From: Thiotrichales bacterium 19S3-11
GTDB lineage: Bacteria; Pseudomonadota; Gammaproteobacteria; Francisellales; Francisellaceae
Length of the DNA: 64,000 nt
Assembly: GCA_021713295.1 (NCBI GenBank)
Contig: JAKJJU010000014.1
Coordinates: forward strand, 1 to 64,000
Direction of reading: 5' to 3'
In this document: piece by piece, positions 26,037-33,356 of the stretch
Position numbering within the stretch: the stretch's first letter is position 1
Layout of the letters: each line of letters starts with the position of its first letter
The notes under the pieces: model-generated
Seen by the model: the letters and a program-made list of their open reading frames with translations, nothing else
Told to the model about the DNA's origin: nothing
Database searches by the model: none
Translations under genes and position numbers: made by a program

Positions 26037-27839
26037 ATGAATATTCTAGAAATTTTAGAAAATAATAAACACATATTACCCTATATGTTTTGGGATAATG
26101 CCAGTTCTATAGATGGTATGTATAAATCCCCATTTATAATTAATGAAGAAGAGCCTGGCTATTTTATTGCTTTATCCCATGCACTTTTTAACGCATTAAA
26201 TGATGAAAAGCTCAATCAAAAATTATCAATAAATGAAGTTAATAATTTACATTATGACTGCGCTTCAAAAACCAAAGGTTTAAACAAAGGTACTCCTGGT
26301 GAAATGGACTCCAAAGGTCAATATTATAAATGCCCTAAAAAATATTTTAGAAAATCATTTTTTAAAAGCATTTTAGAGGATGCTCAATTTTTTAAAAATA
26401 GTAAGCTTATTAACAATGCTAATTATGAAATTAATCTGTCAATTGGGGATTTTACCCCTGAAAACTCCAAGCCTATCAGAGATATTTTATCTGATGAAAT
26501 CGCCTTACAAATAATTGAAAATCTAGTTAATGGAAGTTCATTTGATAATATCAATTATCTTTCTTTTAATAATAATAGCTGTACAAATGAAGAGTTAAGA
26601 GATATCTCTAATTACATTATTAATACTTATCATAATGAGCTTAAGAATGCTGAAAAATCTAAGTCTGAAGATGAAAAAATTAAAGCAATTATTCGACTAG
26701 TTCGAAGGTTAGAGCGTTTTCATCCATATACTGATGCTAATGGAAGAGTGATGTTTATGCTACTTCTTAATCGAGAATTGATAAAAAATAATATGCATCC
26801 TGTCATTCCTGATGATCCTAATTATCTTGATGACTTTTCTACAGAAACATCCCTTGAAATCATAAAAAAAGGGCAACAGAGATTTAAAGATATTGTTATA
26901 GATAAAAAACATCCAATAGAAGAAGCTAATTATCAAAATTTTATTGACCGTGAAAAGGGTAAATTGGGTGATAAGTGGCATAGTGAAGCAAAAATATTTT
27001 CTTTAATAGTTGATCATGATAATAGCCAATTATTGTGTCAGTTTTTATCTTTGATGTATTGGAAACGTGATCGTAATGAGTTAACCGATGAAGTAATAAA
27101 TGCTCTTTTAAATGATAGAGAATTTCTTGAAGAGTCAATTAACAAACTTGAAAATGATACATTTGAACATACTGATTGGTTATTATTTATTAGTGACAAT
27201 AGTAGTAATAAGAATTTTAAAAATGTGCTATTACATGCTATAGAGAGGAATAATAAAGATGCTAGGCTAGGACTTTGTAAACAACTAATATCTAAATATA
27301 ACTGTCAAGAAGAGGAAATATTCATACATCAAGTTAATCGAAATTTTTTTGATTATGAGTATATTTTAGATTTGTATGAAGAGTTAAAAAATTTAAGATC
27401 AAAAAATACATCACTACAAGATTTTAATCTCAAAAGTATTTGTAGCAATATGTCAGATGATACAAGAAATCTATTAAAGAATTATAGGCAAGATATTATG
27501 ATTCATTTATTAGGAAAATTTTCAAATGATTTGAGTAATGATATAAAAAATAACAACACCAATAAGAGCAAAGAGATACTTGAGTGGTTATTATTAGATG
27601 AAATTAGTAGCTCAAGCCTAATAAATTTTAACGATAGGTTAAATATTCTAAGAGAAAATGTTTGGGATTATGTAGATGATAGTTTGAAACTAAAAATACA
27701 ATTTTTGAGTGATGGTTCTTTTAAAGAGAATAAGCCAAATTTAATCAACCAAATCATACAGCAGTGTAAAGAAAATACACCTAAGCAATTATTTATTTCA
27801 AATAAGCCCCATGAGCAATCACAGTCTTATGCTATGTAA
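26037..27839 (+). CDS. Fic-like protein, candidate effector (paralogue 1)
   Basis: A 600-residue protein with a Fic-type core: His229-Pro-Tyr-Thr-Asp-Ala-Asn235-Gly-Arg237, followed by a hydrophobic helix (VMFMLLLNREL). Fic enzymes transfer AMP or other phosphate-containing groups to proteins; His is the base and the loop binds phosphate. The first glycine of the canonical G-N-G-R is Ala here, and the second Arg is absent. The N-terminus shares a module (EPGYF-AL-HALFNAL ... L) with the two paralogues at 31906 and 33357. The C-terminal 300 residues are a helical extension not seen in them. The leader AGGGGTTGCATC precedes ATG. A weak half-operator (TTAAAC) lies at the 79-base position. Confidence 0.7.
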   Translation: MNILEILENNKHILPYMFWDNASSIDGMYKSPFIINEEEPGYFIALSHALFNALNDEKLNQKLSINEVNNLHYDCASKTKGLNKGTPGEMDSKGQYYKCPKKYFRKSFFKSILEDAQFFKNSKLINNANYEINLSIGDFTPENSKPIRDILSDEIALQIIENLVNGSSFDNINYLSFNNNSCTNEELRDISNYIINTYHNELKNAEKSKSEDEKIKAIIRLVRRLERFHPYTDANGRVMFMLLLNRELIKNNMHPVIPDDPNYLDDFSTETSLEIIKKGQQRFKDIVIDKKHPIEEANYQNFIDREKGKLGDKWHSEAKIFSLIVDHDNSQLLCQFLSLMYWKRDRNELTDEVINALLNDREFLEESINKLENDTFEHTDWLLFISDNSSNKNFKNVLLHAIERNNKDARLGLCKQLISKYNCQEEEIFIHQVNRNFFDYEYILDLYEELKNLRSKNTSLQDFNLKSICSNMSDDTRNLLKNYRQDIMIHLLGKFSNDLSNDIKNNNTNKSKEILEWLLLDEISSSSLINFNDRLNILRENVWDYVDDSLKLKIQFLSDGSFKENKPNLINQIIQQCKENTPKQLFISNKPHEQSQSYAM

Positions 27840-27841
27840 AA

Positions 27842-28537
27842 CTATTCAATATCAAAATATTGACTTAATGTAATAATTCTAGCAATCTCTTGTAATTCAA
27901 ACTTGGTTATACACCCTAATTTTTGTGATAATTCAGATGACATTTTATTAAGGTAATGGTGTGAGTAGCCTGTAATTAATGATAGTTCTTTTGCAGAAAC
28001 TGATGCAGCAATAGCAATTAATAAAGATACTTCTTTTTGTGATAAACCTAAATCAGCAATTTGATTAGATGAGTAGTTAACTGAATGCCATAATTTAGAA
28101 TAGAGTTTCTGATCTTCAATATCATTTTTAAATCGAAAATTAGCATGCATTAATCTAGTTGCAGATAAACAGACTCCCAAAATAGCCGATCTAGCTGTAC
28201 TATCAAGATTCTCATAAGTTTCACCTAGTAAAAATATTATAACAAAATGTACCTTATTACAGCGTTTTGCAAAAACTAAAGTAGATAAATCATTAACAGT
28301 ATAATATGCAACATTATTTAATAAGTTTACGTTTTTATCATTTAATAAATGATTGAGTAGATCACCAGAAGTTAAATTAAGCAATTCATCTTCTTTTAGA
28401 GTAGTGATGACATTAATTGATGAATCTTTTAAAATCCTAAAATAAGTAAAGCTGCTAATTTGTTTAGATAAAATAAATCTGCTAATTTTATCAATCTGAT
28501 GTTTATTTAATATACTATCATCCATTAGGTTATTCAT
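27842..28537 (-). CDS. LuxR-type transcription regulator (copy 1)
   Basis: A 231-residue protein with a C-terminal LuxR helix-turn-helix at about 165-225: LSQKEVSLLIAIAASVSAKELSLITGYSHHYLNKMSSELSQKLG. The N-terminal 150 residues may be a ligand-sensing (autoinducer-type or other) domain but I cannot identify it. It is a tandem paralogue of the next gene, with nearly identical DNA-binding regions, so they may recognise the same site. It converges on the Fic-like gene with 2 bases between stops. It is a candidate regulator of the palindromic operator regulon. Confidence 0.85.
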   Translation of the reverse strand: MNNLMDDSILNKHQIDKISRFILSKQISSFTYFRILKDSSINVITTLKEDELLNLTSGDLLNHLLNDKNVNLLNNVAYYTVNDLSTLVFAKRCNKVHFVIIFLLGETYENLDSTARSAILGVCLSATRLMHANFRFKNDIEDQKLYSKLWHSVNYSSNQIADLGLSQKEVSLLIAIAASVSAKELSLITGYSHHYLNKMSSELSQKLGCITKFELQEIARIITLSQYFDIE

Positions 28538-28583
28538 AAATAATACTCACTAAATTTAAAACCTTACATTATTAATTATAACA

Positions 28584-28602
28584 TACCGGCAGGTAATATA
28601 CC
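28584..28602. promoter_or_regulatory. Overlapping inverted repeats before luxR copy 1
   Basis: TACC-GGCA-GGTA at 28584-28595 overlaps GGTA-ATA-TACC at 28592-28602. A further GGTAT follows. This alternation of TACC and GGTA lies about 47 bases before the luxR copy 1 start, where an autoregulatory or cross-regulatory site would be expected. The core is unlike the GGTTAA operator. Confidence 0.42.
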
Positions 28603-28651
28603 TTAATTTGGTATTGTATTAGAGAATATTATTTGTTTAATGAATGCATCA

Positions 28652-29335
28652 TTATCCAATATCAAAAAATTGACTTAAGGCAACAATTCGTGCAATTTCT
28701 TGTAATTCGAACTTTGTCATGCAACCGAGCTTTTGTGATAGCTCAGATGACATTTTATTAAGATAATGATGTGAGTAGCCTGTAATTAGTGATAACTCTT
28801 TTGAAGATGCTGATGCAGCAATAGCAACTAATAGCGATACTTCTTTTTTATTTAAATTAAGCTTTGATATATAGTTTGACGAATATGAAGTAACGGGGTG
28901 CCATAGCTTTGAAAATAGTTGCTCATCTTCAATATCATTTTTAAATCTAAAAGTTGTGTGCATTAACCGAATAGCAGAAAAACAAATGCCAATTAAAGCA
29001 GATTTAGCTGTATCATCAAGCGTTTCATAAATACCAGGCTTTAGCGTGATAACTGTAATGAAGTGTACTTTGTCACAGCGCTTTGCAAAAAGTAATATAG
29101 ACAAGCCATCAATCATATAATGGGCAACATTTCTATTGTGTGATAGTTGTTGTAGTATATTTCCAGAGATTAGATTTAGTAATTCCTTTTCTTCTAAACT
29201 AGTAATGATATTAAACGTTGATTTTTTAAATACTCTAAAGTAAGTGAAGTTTAAGATTTGTTCTGATAAAACTAAATTTTTAATTTTATCAATTTGAAAT
29301 TGGTTAGATATACTATCATTCATTAAGTTATTCAT
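28652..29335 (-). CDS. LuxR-type transcription regulator (copy 2)
   Basis: A 227-residue paralogue of the preceding regulator. The helix-turn-helix is almost the same (LNKKEVSLLVAIAASASSKELSLITGYSHHYLNKMSSELSQKLGC), while the N-terminal halves diverge more, suggesting different input signals but shared DNA targets. I chose ATG at 29335, not TTG at 29344, because TTG belongs to the leader TGGGTTGTTACTT. The genes are 114 bases apart, so each may have its own promoter. Confidence 0.85.
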   Translation of the reverse strand: MNNLMNDSISNQFQIDKIKNLVLSEQILNFTYFRVFKKSTFNIITSLEEKELLNLISGNILQQLSHNRNVAHYMIDGLSILLFAKRCDKVHFITVITLKPGIYETLDDTAKSALIGICFSAIRLMHTTFRFKNDIEDEQLFSKLWHPVTSYSSNYISKLNLNKKEVSLLVAIAASASSKELSLITGYSHHYLNKMSSELSQKLGCMTKFELQEIARIVALSQFFDIG

Positions 29336-29528
29336 AAGTAACAACCCAATATTTAATTCTAATTATGCTAGTAATTATAGCACTACAATCACATAAAAAA
29401 TAATTAAATATTAAGTGGCAATTTTATCTTTATCTTCAAATCTATCATCATATTTTGATCTATTTAATGCTAAAAATAAGCTTTATTTTAAATTTTAAGT
29501 AATTGATGCATAAAAATAAATATAAAAA

Positions 29529-29545
29529 GGTTAAGTTGTTTGGTC
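29529..29545 (+). promoter_or_regulatory. Degenerate copy of the GGTTAA operator
   Basis: GGTTAA, GTTGT, TTGGTC: one perfect arm and one with 3 of 6 matches. It is followed by TTGATT and a possible -10 (TAGATT) and lies 66 bases before the start at 29612. Weak on its own but in the right place. Confidence 0.35.
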
Positions 29546-29611
29546 TAGAGTTAAGTAAAGTTTTTTGATTTAATTTTATTGTGAAAAATAGATTATAGGT
29601 GGTTGCAAATA

Positions 29612-29932
29612 ATGTATGATGAAATGAAAAAAAATGATGCAGCAGAAAAAAAAGAATCCCTTTTAGGGAAAAGATCTTTTAGTTCACAAGAGGTTACAAC
29701 AAGCTATGAAGGTGGCCCCGAGAAGCGACCAAAGAGATTTACTATGGCACCATTGGAAACATCTGACACTCCTAGTTTCTGTTGGGTTAGAGTGACAACT
29801 AATAAAAATACAAAGTGAACAAAAAAAGTTCTTAAGAAAGAAGGTTCTGATGATAGAAAATCTCCAGATTTATTATTTGCTGGGCAGGTTAAAGTGCCTA
29901 ATCATAAAATAGAACTGGAGCTCAAAAAATAA
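29612..29932 (+). pseudogene. Small gene interrupted by an in-frame TGA, with NLS-like motif
   Basis: The frame from ATG 29612 runs 68 codons to TGA at 29816-29818 and then continues in the same frame for 37 codons to TAA at 29930-29932. The downstream part has the same charged style (TKKVLKKEGSDDRKSPDLL and so on, ending IELELKK), so a single nonsense mutation is likely. TGA is a normal stop elsewhere here. The first part contains EKRPKRF, which fits a monopartite nuclear localisation signal, plus a basic GKRSF. The leader AGGTGGTTGCAAATA precedes ATG. The short product may still be made. Confidence 0.6.
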
Positions 29933-29984
29933 TCAAGTATTACAACTTTAAAAACACTTAATTAAACAAACCTAGGGGATTGCT

Positions 29985-30623
29985 ATGAAAACAACAATAA
30001 GAAATTTACTTGTTATAGCCGCTAATAATAAATTAAATCAGACAGAGAATTACCATCAAGGTAATTTACTAAATAATGTCATTAGAGTTGAAGAGCAGAG
30101 ATTAAACAATGAAGGTAAGCAAAGCTTAAACGAACTTAATAAGTCACCAATTAATCTAAATGATATTTTCAATTTAGCTAGAATTGTAGCATTTAATGCA
30201 AAAATTGAGAAATCTGGTGTAAGAAATGAATATATTATAAAAAACTTTGAAACTTTAGATTTCAACAAAGATAATCCTACAGTTGGAGATTTACAGAAAT
30301 CAATTTGTCTATACTTTAACCTTAAGAGTCTTGGGTCTGAGTTTATGAATAATATGGTTTTGAATCCTGATGAAAAAATGAAAGAGCTTCAGGCTAAACC
30401 ACTAACATATGAAAACCTAATGCTTCTTGCTGAATATGAAGATGAGCTTGTTTCAAAAGTAAATCCAAGCGATCATGATGCTACACTAGCAAATAAGTTA
30501 GCATTATCAGTAAACAGAGAAATATCTTTACCATTTTTAGCAAGAGACTTAGCAGGAGAACCTTTACATTTGGAAAGTGAAAATTTTAATGAAAAAATTA
30601 TAAGAGTACATAATCAATTTTAA
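29985..30623 (+). CDS. Hypothetical protein, candidate effector
   Basis: A 212-residue soluble, mainly helical, Asn/Leu/Glu-rich protein without recognisable domain. It is preceded by AGGGGATTGCT, a variant of the GGTTGC leader. A weak operator-like sequence (GGTTAA, AGTGC, CTAATC) lies at 29887-29903, 81 bases before the start, inside the broken gene upstream. The next gene follows 18 bases later and is probably cotranscribed. Confidence 0.68.
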   Translation: MKTTIRNLLVIAANNKLNQTENYHQGNLLNNVIRVEEQRLNNEGKQSLNELNKSPINLNDIFNLARIVAFNAKIEKSGVRNEYIIKNFETLDFNKDNPTVGDLQKSICLYFNLKSLGSEFMNNMVLNPDEKMKELQAKPLTYENLMLLAEYEDELVSKVNPSDHDATLANKLALSVNREISLPFLARDLAGEPLHLESENFNEKIIRVHNQF

Positions 30624-30641
30624 GCATATAAGAGAAATAAT

Positions 30642-30977
30642 ATGAAAAACAATACTAACCTTGCAGATTTAATTAACTCAGATACTGAGTCATCATTTGA
30701 CCTAGACGAATTACCAGTACCAGCTTTAAGAAAGCAAAATGCAGTTACATCAAATAGACAAAACCAAGTTTTTATTGATGCTGAAACCCAAGAAATAGTT
30801 GCTGGTAATTTGGACTTAAATCATTCATCAAATAAAAATTTGAAAAATGCCAAAATTCCATGGCAAAGTGGTCAGTGTACACCTTATTACTCATACCTTA
30901 ATAACCTTAATAAAGATAATAATGACAAAGACCCAGATCCTGATGGAACTCCTATGCCAGTAGAGGCATCATGCTAG
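30642..30977 (+). CDS. Small hypothetical protein
   Basis: A 111-residue acidic protein, probably largely disordered, with a C-terminal DPDPDGTPMPVEASC. I recognise no domain. A Cys is the last residue, so this is not a CaaX box, although it could resemble a single-Cys end. It is the second gene of an operon with 29985-30623 and ends one base before the next operator. Confidence 0.6.
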   Translation: MKNNTNLADLINSDTESSFDLDELPVPALRKQNAVTSNRQNQVFIDAETQEIVAGNLDLNHSSNKNLKNAKIPWQSGQCTPYYSYLNNLNKDNNDKDPDPDGTPMPVEASC

Positions 30978-30994
30978 GGTCAACTAACTTAACA
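30978..30994 (+). promoter_or_regulatory. Near-perfect operator GGTCAA-N5-TTAACA
   Basis: GGTCAA, CTAAC, TTAACA: 10 of 12 arm positions match the consensus. TTGAAT at 31010-31015 and TATCTT at 31033-31038 form a 17-base-spaced promoter at the same offsets as at the 24344 site. The gap to the start at 31074 is 79 bases. A 10-base palindrome TACGGCCGTA overlaps the -10 region at 31025-31034. Confidence 0.65.
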
Positions 30995-31073
30995 TTTTTG
31001 AACTTTCAATTGAATACTTATTAGTACGGCCGTATCTTACTAGTAAAGATAAATAATAATATAAATAACAACC

Positions 31074-31289
31074 ATGATAATAATTAAAAAATGTTTACAA
31101 TTTAAAATAATTATAAGTGTATTATTTGGCTTATCTTTATTATGGCTTATTATTTATAGCTTTAATCATACTAAACATAAAAAATACACGACTCATATTG
31201 AAATCTCTCATACACAAAAAGGAACTATTAAATCTGTTATAGCTAATAATGGAGGAATCTATTATTTAGCTTCCTATACAGTTAGTTAA
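31074..31289 (+). CDS. Small membrane protein
   Basis: A 71-residue protein with one hydrophobic helix at about 11-28 after a Lys-rich start, then a soluble tail with Thr, His and Lys. The function is unknown. No strong ribosome binding site is visible, but the operator and promoter upstream are in exact register with its ATG, which supports a real gene at the head of an operon with the next two. Confidence 0.55.
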   Translation: MIIIKKCLQFKIIISVLFGLSLLWLIIYSFNHTKHKKYTTHIEISHTQKGTIKSVIANNGGIYYLASYTVS

Positions 31290-31318
31290 AGTAACCTAAA
31301 TTTAATTAAGGAAGTAGT

Positions 31319-31900
31319 ATGGAGTTTAAGAGTATCAAAGAGTTGATTGAGTATCTAATAAGTAATAAAAAAAATTCTTTATATCAAATGGTTTATAACG
31401 CTATAAATGATAATCAGTTAGGCTTATCTGATATGATTAATACAATGCTAAAATTCACAGATAATGAATTAAAATTAACTTTAGGAGCAGTTATAGAGTT
31501 ATACAAATTACGTAATCCTAATGAGAAAATATTTAGTAATCTTGAGGATGTGAATAACTATTTAAGAGATACTGAAATTTATAATATTTTAAATAGTAGT
31601 TCTGAAATTTTAAATGCAGTAAGTTCAACCGAAAATAAAACAATATTCAATGCTAATGAAACTCCACCAATTTCAGAGTCATTTTATATTGATTTATTAA
31701 AATTATTTGTAGAAGAAAAAAATTGTGTGTTAATGAACTCTGTTATCCAAGTTTATAAAAAATATTATCCTTATGAATATAGCGTAGATACAATGAATGA
31801 AAATTACTTTACCTTTTATAATCAAACTCAAAATGATGACTTTAATGGTTTTGAAGATTTAAGTAAGGATAGTGATTATATCAGGTTTCAAGGGCAGTAA
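31319..31900 (+). CDS. Hypothetical protein in Fic-like operon
   Basis: A 193-residue soluble helical protein of unknown family. It lies 29 bases after the small membrane protein and 5 bases before the second Fic-like gene, so the three form one transcription unit. The tight coupling with the Fic-like gene suggests a partner or chaperone, though this is inference. AAGGAAG is the ribosome binding site. Confidence 0.68.
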   Translation: MEFKSIKELIEYLISNKKNSLYQMVYNAINDNQLGLSDMINTMLKFTDNELKLTLGAVIELYKLRNPNEKIFSNLEDVNNYLRDTEIYNILNSSSEILNAVSSTENKTIFNANETPPISESFYIDLLKLFVEEKNCVLMNSVIQVYKKYYPYEYSVDTMNENYFTFYNQTQNDDFNGFEDLSKDSDYIRFQGQ

Positions 31901-31905
31901 GAAAC

Positions 31906-33219
31906 ATGAATAATATAAACTCACTAATATTATATTTATTATTTTATGATGGTTTTCGAGCAACGACTGGTTGTATTAATGATGAGGTAGTTGTTAACTC
32001 AAAAGAATTAGACACACCAACTTCAGTTGATTTAAAAGAGCCAAACTACTTTAAAGCATTGTTTAACTATTTTATTAATCAAGTTATGAATAATAAACTA
32101 AGTCCTCATGAGGAATTAACAGTAGCTATAATTCATCAAATTCACAAAGAAGTTACTCAAGATGTTGATGAACTTAATGAAGAAATGGAGTCTGATACAT
32201 TTCAAGATAAAAAATCTTTTGGTTTTTCTACAGGAGTATTTTATGCTTTTAGTCATTTTTGTGATCTTGTTAGAAAATGGATCAGTACAGGTGATTATGT
32301 ATTTGAAATTAAAGCAAAAGTAGATAGCTTTGAACCTGCTTTTGTTGATAGTCTAGAATTGCTAGAAAATATTCAAAAAGCGTATGATAGCATAAAAGAT
32401 AAACATGATATTTCAATACAAATTGCTAATAACTTAACTAAAGAGCAAAACACTGATTTAGTTAAAGCTATTCTATCTGAATATAATAAAAATATGAGTC
32501 AAGGTGGGTTAACCAATGACGACAAACTAATACATATTATAAAGATGGTACAGTCACTAGAGTGGCTTCATCCTTATGCTGATGCAAATTGTCGTACCTT
32601 TTGTATGACATTATTAAATAGAGAATTAATTCGTCATGACTTAGACCCTGCATTACAAAATGATCCAAATAACTTTGATTGTATGTCGATTGAAATGCTT
32701 GTTGATGAAATTAAAAAAGGGCAAGAAAAGTATAGAACGCTTTTAAGTGACATTCGGATGATACCGCATTTAAAATTTAAATGTAATCGTATTGAATATG
32801 ATATTAATCCAATTTGGATTATTGAATCTATTTGGAGATTACAGTTAGATTTAGATAGTGATTCTAAATTAGAACAGGATATAGAAAATAAAGAAATTTA
32901 TTATAATTTAGTAAGTGAACTTATTCAAAATAAAATAACAAATGATAATCAAAAAATTATTTTTTCTAAGATAAATGACGTCATTTTTTCTGACAGTGAT
33001 AATAAAAATTTAGCTTTTAGAAAATATAAAGATTTATTTTATGAATGGAAGTGTCAATATGTTAGGAATATGTATATTAATGATCAAATAATTACTACAT
33101 TTAGCAAAGAAGAACTAAGTCATCAAATTCAAATTATTGATGGTTATAAAGAGCCTTTTTTTTATAAGTTAAGTACTAAAAATAGTGATTTAAATAATTT
33201 TTTTCAAAAAAATAGATGA
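31906..33219 (+). CDS. Fic-like protein, altered phosphate loop (paralogue 2)
   Basis: A 437-residue protein. The Fic-like core is His222-Pro-Tyr-Ala-Asp-Ala-Asn-Cys229-Arg230, followed by TFCMTLLNRELIRHDLDP. The N-terminal module (YFKALFNYF ... IIHQIHKEVT) and the segment NDPNNFDCMSIEMLVDEIKKGQEKY match paralogues 1 and 3. Compared with the canonical H-P-F-D/E-G-N-G-R, the first Gly is Ala and the second Gly is Cys, so nucleotide-transfer activity may be changed or lost. It is the third gene of the operon headed by the 30978 operator. Confidence 0.68.
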   Translation: MNNINSLILYLLFYDGFRATTGCINDEVVVNSKELDTPTSVDLKEPNYFKALFNYFINQVMNNKLSPHEELTVAIIHQIHKEVTQDVDELNEEMESDTFQDKKSFGFSTGVFYAFSHFCDLVRKWISTGDYVFEIKAKVDSFEPAFVDSLELLENIQKAYDSIKDKHDISIQIANNLTKEQNTDLVKAILSEYNKNMSQGGLTNDDKLIHIIKMVQSLEWLHPYADANCRTFCMTLLNRELIRHDLDPALQNDPNNFDCMSIEMLVDEIKKGQEKYRTLLSDIRMIPHLKFKCNRIEYDINPIWIIESIWRLQLDLDSDSKLEQDIENKEIYYNLVSELIQNKITNDNQKIIFSKINDVIFSDSDNKNLAFRKYKDLFYEWKCQYVRNMYINDQIITTFSKEELSHQIQIIDGYKEPFFYKLSTKNSDLNNFFQKNR

Positions 33220-33259
33220 TAAATAATAAGTTAATTAAATTATTACTCTGTAATACAAA

Positions 33260-33276
33260 GGTTAATATAATTAACA
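33260..33276 (+). promoter_or_regulatory. Near-perfect operator GGTTAA-N5-TTAACA
   Basis: GGTTAA, TATAA, TTAACA: 11 of 12 arm positions match. TTGATT at 33292-33297 sits at the same offset as the -35 of the other promoters, with TAATCT as -10. The gap to the start at 33357 is 80 bases. Confidence 0.68.
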
Positions 33277-33356
33277 TTATTTAATATTATGTTGATTAAT
33301 ATTGCTGATAATTTAATCTTATATATAAAGATTACAATAAAAATTAGGGTTGTATT

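Noticed and set aside
29816-29818. TGA read as Trp or selenocysteine
   Set aside because: TGA is a normal stop elsewhere here (for example icmV ends with TGA), and no SECIS-like hairpin or other recoding signal was seen. A nonsense mutation is simpler.
30963-30977. C-terminal Cys of the 111-residue protein as a prenylation signal
   Set aside because: The Cys is the last residue, so no CaaX or CC/CXC motif is formed.
32506-32513. GGTTAACC-like sequence inside the second Fic-like gene, and similar ones at 62192 and within folKP
   Set aside because: They lack the 5-base centre or lie in coding sequence with no start codon at the right distance, so they are not counted as operators.
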